Source: Thioalkalivibrio sp. ALJ3 (GTDB taxonomy: Bacteria > Pseudomonadota > Gammaproteobacteria > Ectothiorhodospirales > Ectothiorhodospiraceae). Taken from it: DNA of 64,000 nucleotides. The notes below the pieces were generated by a model that saw nothing but the letters and a program-made list of their open reading frames with translations, had not been told where the DNA came from and did no database searches. The translations under genes and the position numbers were made by a program. How positions within the stretch are numbered: the stretch's first letter is position 1; every line of letters starts with the position of its first letter. Below are positions 10,352 to 21,067 of the stretch, in pieces. The stretch covers positions 62,001 to 126,000 of the forward strand of contig NZ_KB897909.1 in assembly GCF_000377205.1 (NCBI RefSeq), read 5' to 3'.

Positions 10352-10651
10352 GTGAATCTGACCGACGCGCAACGCCGCCACCTGCGCAGCCTCGCCCATC
10401 CGCGCAAGCCCATCGTGACCATCGGCCGCAACGGCCTGACGGACTCGGTGATCAAGGAGCTGGAACAGGCACTGGCGCATCACGAACTGGTCAAGATCAA
10501 GGTCAATATCGGCGACCGCGAGGCCCGCAATGGCACCGTCGAGGCCGTGTGCGAACGCACGAATGCGGCACTGGTCCAGCGAATCGGCTTTGTGGCGACC
10601 CTGTTCCGGCGCAATCCGGACGAGCACAAGGTCACCCTCGACCCGGCCTGA
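10352..10651 (+). CDS. yhbY: YhbY-family RNA-binding (CRM domain) protein
   Basis: Small single CRM-domain protein (99 aa) bound to pre-50S ribosomes; part of the common rlmE/yhbY/greA neighbourhood. Motifs: LRSLAHPRKPIVTIGRNGL (the GxxG loop is GRNG) and LVKIKV. Start at GTG 10352 (VNLTDAQRRHLR), which matches the family N-terminus; the ATG further upstream at 10271 would add 27 unconserved residues lying inside the rlmE start. Transcribed divergently from rlmE and convergently with greA. Confidence 0.92.
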   Translation: MNLTDAQRRHLRSLAHPRKPIVTIGRNGLTDSVIKELEQALAHHELVKIKVNIGDREARNGTVEAVCERTNAALVQRIGFVATLFRRNPDEHKVTLDPA

Positions 10652-10672
10652 CCGCGCACGCAGGCCGCTGCG

Positions 10673-11148
10673 TCAATTGACGTAGCGCACTTCCAGGATC
10701 TCGTACTCCGTCTCTCCGCCCGGCGCCTGTACGGTCACGACGTCACCCTCTTCCTTTCCGATCAGCGCGCGCGCGATCGGCGAGGACACCGAAATCATGT
10801 TGTTCTTGATGTCGGCCTCGTCCTCGCCCACGATCTTGTAGGTCACCTGGCGACCGTCCTCGGTCGCCTCAAGCACCACGGTGGTGCCGAATACCACCTT
10901 GCCGGTCTGCGGCAGGGCCGTGACGTCGATGATCTGGGCGTTGGAGAGCTTGCCTTCCAGTTCGCGAATGCGCCCCTCGATAAAGCTCTGCTGCTCACGC
11001 GCGGCATGGTATTCGGCGTTCTCCTTCAGGTCGCCGTGTTCGCGCGCCTCGGCGATTGCATTGACCACCCGCGGGCGATCCTCGCCCTTCAGCTTTTTCA
11101 GCTCCGCCTTCATCTTCTCGGCGCCGGTTACGGTCAGCGGGGTCTTGT

Positions 11149-11152
<4 letters not shown>
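10673..11152 (-). CDS. greA: Transcript cleavage factor GreA
   Basis: Enters the RNA polymerase secondary channel and rescues backtracked complexes by stimulating transcript cleavage (159 aa). The N-terminal coiled coil has the acidic tip in the sequence [13 protein letters not shown] (catalytic D and E), followed by the C-terminal FKBP-like domain ending EILEVRYVN. The start ATG overlaps the carB stop by 4 bases, giving the familiar carA-carB-greA operon. Confidence 0.97.
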
Positions 11153-14382
<3,230 letters not shown>

Positions 14383-14430
14383 GTGACGGCTCTCGCAGGC
14401 TGTCGAAATCGGAAATTCGGAGGGGGAGCT

Positions 14431-15564
14431 TTAGCGACGCGCGGCGCGCATCATCTCGACGAAGTCGTCGAACGCCGGGGACACATCGTGCGGGCCCGGG
14501 CTGGCCTCGGGATGTCCCTGCAGGCTGAAGGCCGGGCAGTCGGTGCGGGCGATCCCCTGCAGCGTGCCGTCGAACAGCGACCGGTAGGTCGGCGTCAGCG
14601 TATCGGGCAGGTTGTCCTCGTCGATCGCAAAGCCGTGATTCTGCGACGAGATCATCACCCGCCCGCTTTCCTCGTGGCGGATCGGGTGGTTCGCCCCGTG
14701 ATGGCCGAACTTCATCTTCACGCTCTTGCCGCCGCTGGCAATGCCCAGCAGTTGGTGCCCGAGGCAGATGCCGAACAGCGGCAGCTTGCGCTCGCAGAAC
14801 CCGCGGATCGCCTCGATGGCATAGGTGCAGGGCTCGGGGTCGCCCGGGCCGTTGGACAGGAATACCCCATCGGGCTTCAGCTCCATGACCTCGTCCACCG
14901 GCGTCTCGGCCGGCACCACGGTCACGCGGCATCCGCGCTCCGCCAGTTTGCGCAGGATGTTCCGCTTCATGCCGAAGTCGTAGGCCACCACATGGTATTC
15001 GGCCTTATCCGGATTGACCCGCGCCGGCGCCTCTCCCAGCTTCCAGGTCCCTTCGAGCCATTCGTAGCGAGTCCGCGTGGTGACCTCGCGCGCCAAGTCC
15101 ATCCCCTTGATGCCGGGGAACTCGCGCGCGGCTGCCAGGGCCGCGGTCTCGTCGACATCCCCGGCCTGGATGCAGCCGTTGAGTGCACCCTTCTCGCGCA
15201 GGATGCGCGTCAGCTTGCGGGTGTCGATCCCGCTGATTGCCACAATCCCATGGCGCAGCAGGTAGTCCGGCAGCGACTCGCGCGAACGAAAGTTCGATAC
15301 CAGCGGCGGCAGGTCGCGGATGATCAGCCCCGCAGCATGGGCGCGCGCGGACTCGTCGTCTTCCGGGTTGGTGCCGGTATTGCCGATATGCGGATAGGTC
15401 AGCGTGACCAGCTGCCGGTGATAGGAAGGATCCGTCAGGATCTCCTGATAGCCGGTCATCGCGGTGTTGAACACCACCTCGCCGACTGTCTGGCCCTGGG
15501 CGCCAATCGCCTGACCATGAAAAACAGTGCCATCTTCCAGGACAAGCAGAGCAGGCGCGGACAC
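14431..15564 (-). CDS. carA: Carbamoyl-phosphate synthase small (glutaminase) subunit
   Basis: Glutamine amidotransferase subunit (377 aa) that supplies ammonia to CarB. The N-terminal CPSase_sm domain starts [14 protein letters not shown]; the class I glutaminase triad is visible as the Cys in [12 protein letters not shown] and the C-terminal [12 protein letters not shown] (His and Glu). The start is GTG 15564 with GGAGG five bases upstream; the frame stays open further but without conserved sequence. Leads the carA-carB-greA operon; no clear promoter was recognised between it and the tRNA-Ser tail array. Confidence 0.96.
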   Translation of the reverse strand: MSAPALLVLEDGTVFHGQAIGAQGQTVGEVVFNTAMTGYQEILTDPSYHRQLVTLTYPHIGNTGTNPEDDESARAHAAGLIIRDLPPLVSNFRSRESLPDYLLRHGIVAISGIDTRKLTRILREKGALNGCIQAGDVDETAALAAAREFPGIKGMDLAREVTTRTRYEWLEGTWKLGEAPARVNPDKAEYHVVAYDFGMKRNILRKLAERGCRVTVVPAETPVDEVMELKPDGVFLSNGPGDPEPCTYAIEAIRGFCERKLPLFGICLGHQLLGIASGGKSVKMKFGHHGANHPIRHEESGRVMISSQNHGFAIDEDNLPDTLTPTYRSLFDGTLQGIARTDCPAFSLQGHPEASPGPHDVSPAFDDFVEMMRAARR

Positions 15565-15819
15565 GTGGACCTCCGGATGGTCTGGGTCGAGGCCGCCAGG
15601 CCATTTGCCGGCGGCGGTACTGCGATTCGTTCGGGATCTTCGACCCGGCCTTGCCCGCACCGTTTCGCTGGGGCTGGACCCCGCGTTCGGACAACGGTTC
15701 GGCGGCTAAAGGACGGGTGCGGTTTCGGCTGCAAGTGTACGCGAGCGCCGCGCGCGACGTCCAACGAGAATGGCCACTGGACCCTCGTGAAACGCCTTCG
15801 CCCAGGCCTCGTCGCGAGG
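15565..15819. other. Intergenic region upstream of carA
   Basis: This 255-bp stretch lies between the carA start and the end of the tRNA-Ser repeat array. I see no convincing gene in it; open frames across it have no recognisable domains. A carA promoter on the minus strand must lie here or in the array, but no good -35/-10 pair was found by eye. Confidence 0.4.
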
Positions 15820-15858
15820 ACATCGAGCCCCGGTATTGCGGGGGCCGGACATACAAAT

Positions 15859-15879
15859 AAGGGGCCAGTTGGGCCCCTT
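15859..15879 (-). terminator. Hairpin, outermost repeat copy
   Basis: AAGGGGCC (15859-15866) and GGCCCCTT (15872-15879) form a perfect 8-bp stem with a 5-nt loop. On the minus strand the 3' arm is followed by ATTTG. It is the last hairpin of the array and the best candidate for the 3' end of the tRNA-Ser precursor. Confidence 0.5.
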
Positions 15880-16043
15880 TGCTTGAATCTGACGGAGAGG
15901 GAGGGATTACTCGGCGCTACGCGCCTCGCCCTCCGGGTCGTCGCCTGCGGCGACGTTCGGGTGCCGCTACGCGTCACCCGTCGAACCCGTCTTTCTCATG
16001 TATCGAGGGTTCGAATCCCGATATGTCAGGGGCCAGACATGCG

Positions 16044-16066
16044 AAAGGGGCCACTTGGACCCCTTT
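16044..16066 (-). terminator. Hairpin, middle repeat copy
   Basis: AAAGGGG (16044-16050) pairs with CCCCTTT (16060-16066), with an A-run before and a T-run after the stem on either strand. The equivalent element recurs in each unit, so it may act as a terminator, a processing site or both. Confidence 0.45.
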
Positions 16067-16227
16067 GCTTGAATCTGGCGGAGAGGGAGGGATTACTCGG
16101 CACTGCGTGCCTCGCCCTCCGGGTCGTCCCCTGCGGCGACGTTCGGGTGCCGCTGCGCGTCACCCGTCGAACCATCATTTTCTATTTCTCGGGTTCGAAT
16201 CCCCGTACCTCCGGGGCTATACATGCG

Positions 16228-16250
16228 AAAGGGGCCACTCGGACCCCTTT
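16228..16250 (-). terminator. Hairpin directly after tRNA-Ser
   Basis: AAAGGGG (16228-16234) pairs with CCCCTTT (16244-16250), 10 nt downstream of the tRNA-Ser CCA end on the minus strand. It could terminate most transcripts, with read-through producing the repeat RNAs. Confidence 0.5.
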
Positions 16251-16259
16251 GCTCGAATC

Positions 16260-16350
16260 TGGCGGAGAGGGAGGGATTCGAACCCTCGATACGGGGTTAC
16301 CGTATACACACTTTCCAGGCGTGCGCCTTCGACCGCTCGGCCACCTCTCC
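16260..16350 (-). tRNA. tRNA-Ser (anticodon GGA)
   Basis: A 91-nt class II tRNA including encoded CCA. The acceptor GGAGAGG pairs with CCTCTCC, discriminator G; the anticodon stem CACGC/GTGTG encloses CTGGAAA, giving GGA (Ser, UCC/UCU). A long variable arm pairs TACGG/CCGTA, and the T-arm is GAGGGTTCGAATCCCTC. Immediately downstream lies the tandem array that repeats its last 19 nt. Confidence 0.97.
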
Positions 16351-16443
16351 GTTTTGTTCCGCGAAGGCGCTGGCCCACGCGAAGCGCGAAAGGGTAAACC
16401 AGCGGCGGGCGGTTAGCAATGCAGACACCCGCCACGGACAGTA

Positions 16444-16800
16444 TCAGCCGCCTGTGGGCTTGCCCGGGCCGCGGCTCGGCAACGACGGGAAGGCGTGGAC
16501 ATTGCCGCTGTCCTGGCTGGCATCACGGATACGCGGGATGCCCACATCGGCCACTTCATCAATCCGGATCAGGGCATGCATCGGCACATGGAAGCGCTCG
16601 ACCCCCTCGAATTCGGTGCGAAGACGTTCCTCTGACGGGTCGACAACCACCTGCGAGCGCTCGCCAAACAGCAACCCCTCGACGGTGACAAAGCCGTACA
16701 GCTCGTCCTGATAGACCTCGCGGGCAAAGATCTCGTAGACCTTGCCCTGGTTGAGGAAGCTGACGCGATAACGGGTGGCGGACATATTCATTTGACTCAT
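16444..16800 (-). CDS. DUF1820 family protein
   Basis: Small soluble protein (118 aa) of unknown function, matching DUF1820 as I recall it: RYRVSFLNQGKVYEIFAREV, then GFVTVEGLLF and VVVDPSEERLRTEFEGV. In the family it is a short beta-rich protein found across gammaproteobacteria. The last 25 residues (Pro/Gly/Ser rich) are variable. Three near ATG codons exist (16800, 16788, 16782); the most upstream is listed, and the true start could be MSATRYRV. Stands alone upstream of tRNA-Ser on the same strand. No function is proposed. Confidence 0.8.
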   Translation of the reverse strand: MSQMNMSATRYRVSFLNQGKVYEIFAREVYQDELYGFVTVEGLLFGERSQVVVDPSEERLRTEFEGVERFHVPMHALIRIDEVADVGIPRIRDASQDSGNVHAFPSLPSRGPGKPTGG

Positions 16801-16904
16801 ATTGGGGTAGCAACCGCAGATTGCAACGGGTTGGCGTTGGTCCGGACCGACAATGCCGGTATGATTCGAGCGTTTAACCGCCCAGCGCCTTCGGTACGCC
16901 TTCG

Positions 16905-17765
16905 ATGAATTCCTCGCAGGAGCTGCTCGATCTATTGAGCCGCAACAGCCAGCCGTACGAGGACCCGCTCACACACGTGCGCTGGGACGCACTGTCGCTG
17001 GACGATTTCTGGATCCCGGAAGAGGCCGTCTCGCTCTTCGGCACCCCGGAGTACTCGGCGCTGGACGATGCCCGCAAACGGCGCCTGTCGCAATACGAGT
17101 TTCTGTATTTCATCAGCGGGGCGCTGTGGCTGGAAGGGCTGTTCATGGAGCGCATCTCGCGGATCTCCATGCACTCGACCGGCCGCCTGGACCGGCTGAA
17201 TTATCGCCTGCACGAGCTGCGCGAGGAAGCCGGCCACAGCCTGATGTTCATCGAGTTCATGCGCCGCAGCGGGCTGCCCCTGCCGGAACGTCGTTTCCCG
17301 AAACCAAAGCTGGCCACCCTGGTCGGTCGTTTCTCGCCGTTCGAGTCTTCGATCTTCTGGATCGCGGTGATGATCGGCGAGGAAGTCCCGGACCGCATGA
17401 ACCGGCTGATCCGCCAGCACAAGGACGCGATCAGCCCGACGGTGGACGACATCGTAACCCGGCACATGATCGACGAGGCGCGCCACATGGCGCATGCCCG
17501 CGACACGCTGGAGTCCTATCTGGATACGCTCCCGTCCTGGCAGAAATGGGCCTACCGCCCGCTGATGCGGCGCGTGTTCCGCCAGTTCGTACACGCGTTC
17601 TACTACCCAACCCGTGATATCTACGAACTGGCTGGCCTGCCCGAGGGCCCGGACTATCGCCGCATCGCCCGCGAGAACCCGCGCCGCGCCTCCTTCATCG
17701 ACACCTGCGTCGACCCCGCGCTCAAGATCCTGCGCGACCAGGGTCTGGTGCTCGACTGGCGCTAG
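16905..17765 (+). CDS. AurF-like diiron oxygenase
   Basis: Ferritin-like helical protein (286 aa) resembling AurF / p-aminobenzoate N-oxygenases. The diiron ligand pattern is intact: E77, E108-x2-H111 (in REEAGH), E160 (in IGEEVPD), H187, E191 and H194 (in RHMIDEARH). The spacing E160-27-H187-4-E191-3-H194 equals that of AurF as I recall it. Substrate is unknown. Not part of an evident operon. The stop codon TAG is the first three bases of the MITE-like element boundary, so the insertion abuts or trimmed the 3' end. Confidence 0.75.
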   Translation: MNSSQELLDLLSRNSQPYEDPLTHVRWDALSLDDFWIPEEAVSLFGTPEYSALDDARKRRLSQYEFLYFISGALWLEGLFMERISRISMHSTGRLDRLNYRLHELREEAGHSLMFIEFMRRSGLPLPERRFPKPKLATLVGRFSPFESSIFWIAVMIGEEVPDRMNRLIRQHKDAISPTVDDIVTRHMIDEARHMAHARDTLESYLDTLPSWQKWAYRPLMRRVFRQFVHAFYYPTRDIYELAGLPEGPDYRRIARENPRRASFIDTCVDPALKILRDQGLVLDWR

Positions 17766-18031
17766 GGAAACACGGATGAATGTACACGCTCGCGCTCGAG
17801 TCGCTTTTGCGTACGAACAAGGCGCGGTGACTGCCGTGCAGTCATTCTGCACAAAGGAGGCGCAACGCCGTTCCCGCGCAAAAGCGGCCGAACCCCTTGG
17901 GGTTGGCACCCCAGGTTCCCCGAGTCCGCGTTGCGGCCCTTGCCGGTAGAACCACTTCCGGCTGCGCACCGCGCCTTGTCTCGGAAAACCTGGGGTGCCA
18001 ACGCGAGTGTGTACATTCATCCGTGTTTCCC
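17765..18031. mobile_element. MITE-like element with 30-bp terminal inverted repeats
   Basis: A 267-bp non-coding block. Its left end 17765-17794 and the reverse complement of its right end 18002-18031 agree at 29 of 30 positions (both begin GGGAAACACGGATGAATG). Inside, GGCACCCCAGGTT (17905-17917) and ACAAGGCGCGGTG (17818-17830) recur inverted in the right half (around 17985-17999 and 17967-17980). No transposase is encoded. No clear target-site duplication was recognised. It fills the gap between the AurF-like gene and mltF. Confidence 0.7.
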
Positions 18032-18077
18032 AACCGTCCCCGGTGGCCACCGGGGCAATTGGGTATGATCCAGTGCC

Positions 18078-19655
18078 ATGGGCACGCATCTGAAACTCCG
18101 CCCCCCAAGCAGCACCTGGCGCCAGATCGAACTGGGGCTCTTCATCGTGCTGCTAACCGCCATCGTACTGCGGGTGTACTACAACCCGCCGGCGGCGCTG
18201 GAGCAGCTCACCTTCCGAGACGAGCTGCGGGTAGCGCTGGTCGAACGTCCGCTGGGGCGCTCCGAACTCGCCTCCACCGCGGGGCGCGACCAGCTCGATC
18301 TGGAACTGCTGCACGGCTTCGCCGAGGAACTGGGCACCCGTCTGCGCGTGACCCGCGTGGACGACGCCGCCACCGCCCACCGCTTGCTGCGACAGCGCCG
18401 CGTCGACATAGCCGCCGGATTGCTGGTCCCGCCACACGACCCCCTGATCAAACCGGGTCCCGAAATCCTGAACGTGCAGCATATCGTGGCCTACTGGGCC
18501 GGAAGCGAGTTGGCCACCCCCCTGCTGTCGCTCGCCGACATGCCCGCCGGGGCGCGCATCGGCATTACTGCCCAGGCACCTGTCCCCGAAAGCCTGAGCC
18601 AACCCCTGCTGGCCGAGGTCAGGCTGGACCCCGAAACCCTGGAGCCACCGGCAGATCCTGCCGATGACGAGGCATCACTGGAGGAGTACACGCCCGAATA
18701 CGCGGATGAGACACCCGACCGCGAACGGCCAGCCAATGATGCGAATGGCGAACTCGTCCCCTACGCCAATGCCGAAGCGCTGCGGGAGGCCCTGGAACAC
18801 GGCGAGATCGACTATGCAGTGATGAACTCCCTGGAATACCGACGCCTTCGGCGTCTGCATCCGGACCTGCGCCTGGCGCACGAACTGGAGCGCAGTACCG
18901 AGGTGCGCTGGTTGTTTCCGTCGGGTCTTGATCGCAGCCTGATCGAGGCGGCCGAGCAGTACGTCGCCGAGTTGCGCGACAGCCGCGAACTGGAATTGTT
19001 GCTCGACCGTTATCTCGGCCACCTGGAAACGCATGACCTCGTGGACGCGCTGACCTTCGCGCGTCGAGTCGAACACCGTCTGGAGCAATTCCGCCCGCTG
19101 TTCGAGGAGGCCGGGGAGGCCCACGGTCTCGACTGGCGCTTCATCGCGGCAGTGGCTTACCAGGAGTCCCACTGGAACCCCGACGCGGTGTCCCCTACCG
19201 GCGTGCGCGGGCTGATGATGCTGACCCAGGTGACCGCCGAGGGACTGGGTGTCGAGGACCGTACCGACCCGGCCGCCAGCGTGGACGGAGGCACACGCTA
19301 TCTGATCAATCTGCGCGAACGCCTGCCGGAATCGATCCCCGAGCCCGATCGTACCTGGATGACGCTGGCTGCCTACAACGTAGGACTGGGGCATCTACAC
19401 GACGCCCGGCGTCTGGCCGCTGCCAATGGTGACGACCCGGATCGCTGGCTGGATGTCATGCAATGGCTGCCGCGTCTGGCGCAGTCGGAGTGGTATGAAC
19501 AAACGCGCTACGGCTACGCCCGCGGCTGGGAGCCGGTGCATTACGTGCAGAACATCCGCAGCTACTACGACAAGCTGGTGCAACGCTTCCCGGAGTCCGA
19601 CGAACTCAAGCCCCCCGCCCCCGAACTCTACCGCCGCACACCGCTGGCGCTGTAG
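18078..19655 (+). CDS. mltF: Membrane-bound lytic transglycosylase F
   Basis: Cleaves peptidoglycan with formation of 1,6-anhydromuropeptides (525 aa). An N-terminal hydrophobic segment (about 20-36) is followed by a periplasmic solute-binding-like domain (from ELRVALVERP) and a C-terminal SLT domain. The SLT motif is YQESHWNPDAVSPTGVRGLMML (split by catalytic Glu in QES) near residue 360; a second SLT block AAYNVGLGHLHDAR follows. An acidic, proline-rich insert of roughly 45 residues (from about 188, PADPADDEASLEEY) interrupts the regulatory domain. Stands alone. Confidence 0.92.
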   Translation: MGTHLKLRPPSSTWRQIELGLFIVLLTAIVLRVYYNPPAALEQLTFRDELRVALVERPLGRSELASTAGRDQLDLELLHGFAEELGTRLRVTRVDDAATAHRLLRQRRVDIAAGLLVPPHDPLIKPGPEILNVQHIVAYWAGSELATPLLSLADMPAGARIGITAQAPVPESLSQPLLAEVRLDPETLEPPADPADDEASLEEYTPEYADETPDRERPANDANGELVPYANAEALREALEHGEIDYAVMNSLEYRRLRRLHPDLRLAHELERSTEVRWLFPSGLDRSLIEAAEQYVAELRDSRELELLLDRYLGHLETHDLVDALTFARRVEHRLEQFRPLFEEAGEAHGLDWRFIAAVAYQESHWNPDAVSPTGVRGLMMLTQVTAEGLGVEDRTDPAASVDGGTRYLINLRERLPESIPEPDRTWMTLAAYNVGLGHLHDARRLAAANGDDPDRWLDVMQWLPRLAQSEWYEQTRYGYARGWEPVHYVQNIRSYYDKLVQRFPESDELKPPAPELYRRTPLAL

Positions 19656-19756
19656 CCACGTAACAGCAGGATCACGGCCCTCCGCGCCGCCGGCTGGCGG
19701 TAGCGGGCTATTCCCCTATAATCGCGGGCCGTATTTTCTGATCACTAGGAGCCTGG

Positions 19757-21058
19757 ATGAGCCCGTCGACTCGCGCCTCTCTGCGGGCCGCCATCGGCCC
19801 GGGCCTGCTGATGGCCGGTGCGGCCGTCGGGGTGTCGCACCTGGTCCAGGCCACGCGGGGCGGGGCGGAGTACGGCCTGCTGCTGATCCCGATCGTGCTG
19901 CTGGCCTGCCTGTTCAAATATCCATTCCTGGAGTTCGGCCCGCGCTATGCCGCCGCTACCGGCCACCACCTGCTGACGGGCTACCATCGTCTGGGCAACT
20001 GGGCGCTAGGGCTGTACATCGCGGTAACCCTGGGCACCCTGTTCACCATCCAGGCAGTGGTCACACTGACCACCGCAGGGCTGGTCACGCTGGTGTTCGG
20101 TCTCGAGCTCTCGGTCACGCTGGTATCGGCACTGGTCCTCGCCGCCTGCATTGCATTCCTGATGATCGGGGCCTACCGCGGCCTGGACCTGGGCATGAAG
20201 ATCATCATGGCCGCTCTGAGCGTATCGACCGTGGCCGCGGTGGCACTGGCCTTCCGCGAGGCCCCGGACCTGGCCACCCTGTCCGGTGCCCAGGAGTGGT
20301 CGAACCTCTGGACCCTGGCCGGCTTCGCCTTCATTCTCGCGCTGCTGGGCTGGATGCCCATCCCGCTGGATGTCGCCGCCTGGCACTCGATCTGGACTCA
20401 GGAGCGCGCCCGCCAGACGGGGCACGCCCCGACCGTGCGCGAGGCGATCTTCGACTTCCGCCTGGGCTATCTGGGCGCAGTAGTGATCGCCGTGGCGTTC
20501 ATGCTGCTGGGCGCGGTGCTGATGTACGGCAGCGGCATCGGCTTTGCCGCCGGGGCGGCCGCATTCTCGGCTCAACTGGTGGACCTGTATGCCCAGAGCC
20601 TGGGCGAATGGAGCCGCACCCTGATCGCCGTCGCGGCCCTGACCACGATGTTCTCGACCACCCTGGCGGTCACCGATGCCTATCCCCGCGTGATCGTGGC
20701 CATCATCCGCACCCTGCGCGAGGATGGCCACGCACCGCAGACCATGGACCCGTCCCGCAAGGGCGAGCGTGGGCTCCACTGGTGGGGCTATCGCATTGCG
20801 CTGCTGGCCGTCGCCAGCGGCGCCCTGCTGCTGATCTCGCAGGCCGGGGAGCATTTCACACGGCTGGTGGATATCGCCACGCTGCTGTCCTTCCTCTCCG
20901 CTCCGGTACTCGCGTGGATCACCTTCAAGGTGGTCATGTCGCCGGACATGCCGGAGGCGGCCCGCCCGGGGCGCGGTCTGCGCGCTCTGGCCTGGGCCGG
21001 TATCACGTTCAGCCTGATCTTCTCGCTGCTGTATATCCTCTGGCGACTGCTCGGCTGA
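19757..21058 (+). CDS. Nramp-related divalent metal transporter-like protein
   Basis: Inner-membrane transporter of the Nramp superfamily (433 aa, about 11 transmembrane helices). The start GPGLLMAGAAVGVSHLVQATRG and the later LLGWMPIPLDVAAWHS resemble helices 1 and 6 of Nramp proteins. However, the DPGN motif that binds metal in helix 1 of canonical MntH is absent (GVSHLV at that place), so Mn/Fe transport cannot be assumed. ATG 19757 follows TAGGAG at a suitable distance. A monocistronic gene between mltF and a convergent dehydrogenase. Confidence 0.8.
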   Translation: MSPSTRASLRAAIGPGLLMAGAAVGVSHLVQATRGGAEYGLLLIPIVLLACLFKYPFLEFGPRYAAATGHHLLTGYHRLGNWALGLYIAVTLGTLFTIQAVVTLTTAGLVTLVFGLELSVTLVSALVLAACIAFLMIGAYRGLDLGMKIIMAALSVSTVAAVALAFREAPDLATLSGAQEWSNLWTLAGFAFILALLGWMPIPLDVAAWHSIWTQERARQTGHAPTVREAIFDFRLGYLGAVVIAVAFMLLGAVLMYGSGIGFAAGAAAFSAQLVDLYAQSLGEWSRTLIAVAALTTMFSTTLAVTDAYPRVIVAIIRTLREDGHAPQTMDPSRKGERGLHWWGYRIALLAVASGALLLISQAGEHFTRLVDIATLLSFLSAPVLAWITFKVVMSPDMPEAARPGRGLRALAWAGITFSLIFSLLYILWRLLG

Positions 21059-21067
21059 GCTCCCGCT

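Larger units (their letters stand above)
15820..16259 (-). repeat. rtT-like tandem repeat array downstream of tRNA-Ser
   Basis: About 2.4 copies of a 184-186 bp unit follow the tRNA-Ser gene in its transcription direction. The shared block GGAGAGGGAGGGATT (plus-strand text) starts at 16264 (in the tRNA), 16080 and 15894. Each unit has a copy of the tRNA 3' end: 19 nt including CCA is exact at 16076-16094; the outer copy at 15890-15908 has one change. Each also has a hairpin of AAGGGG/CCCCTT type, a GGTTCGAATCC block on the plus strand and a run of GC-rich hairpins. A degenerate partial third copy ends near 15820. The design mirrors the tyrT (rtT) repeats of E. coli. Confidence 0.85.

Noticed and set aside
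16000-16030. A second tRNA gene on the plus strand, suggested by GGTTCGAATCC in each repeat
   Set aside because: Only a T-arm-like block exists; acceptor and anticodon arms cannot be formed and T-stem pairing is incomplete.
15820-16259. CRISPR array
   Set aside because: Units are ~185 bp with nearly identical interiors and no short repeat/unique spacer pattern, and no cas gene is present.
15879-16397. Arginine-rich plus-strand frame in the repeat array, reminiscent of the Tpr protein of the E. coli tyrT repeats
   Set aside because: It lies opposite to the presumed transcript, arises from the repeats and runs through the tRNA. No ribosome site was seen. Kept only as a curiosity.
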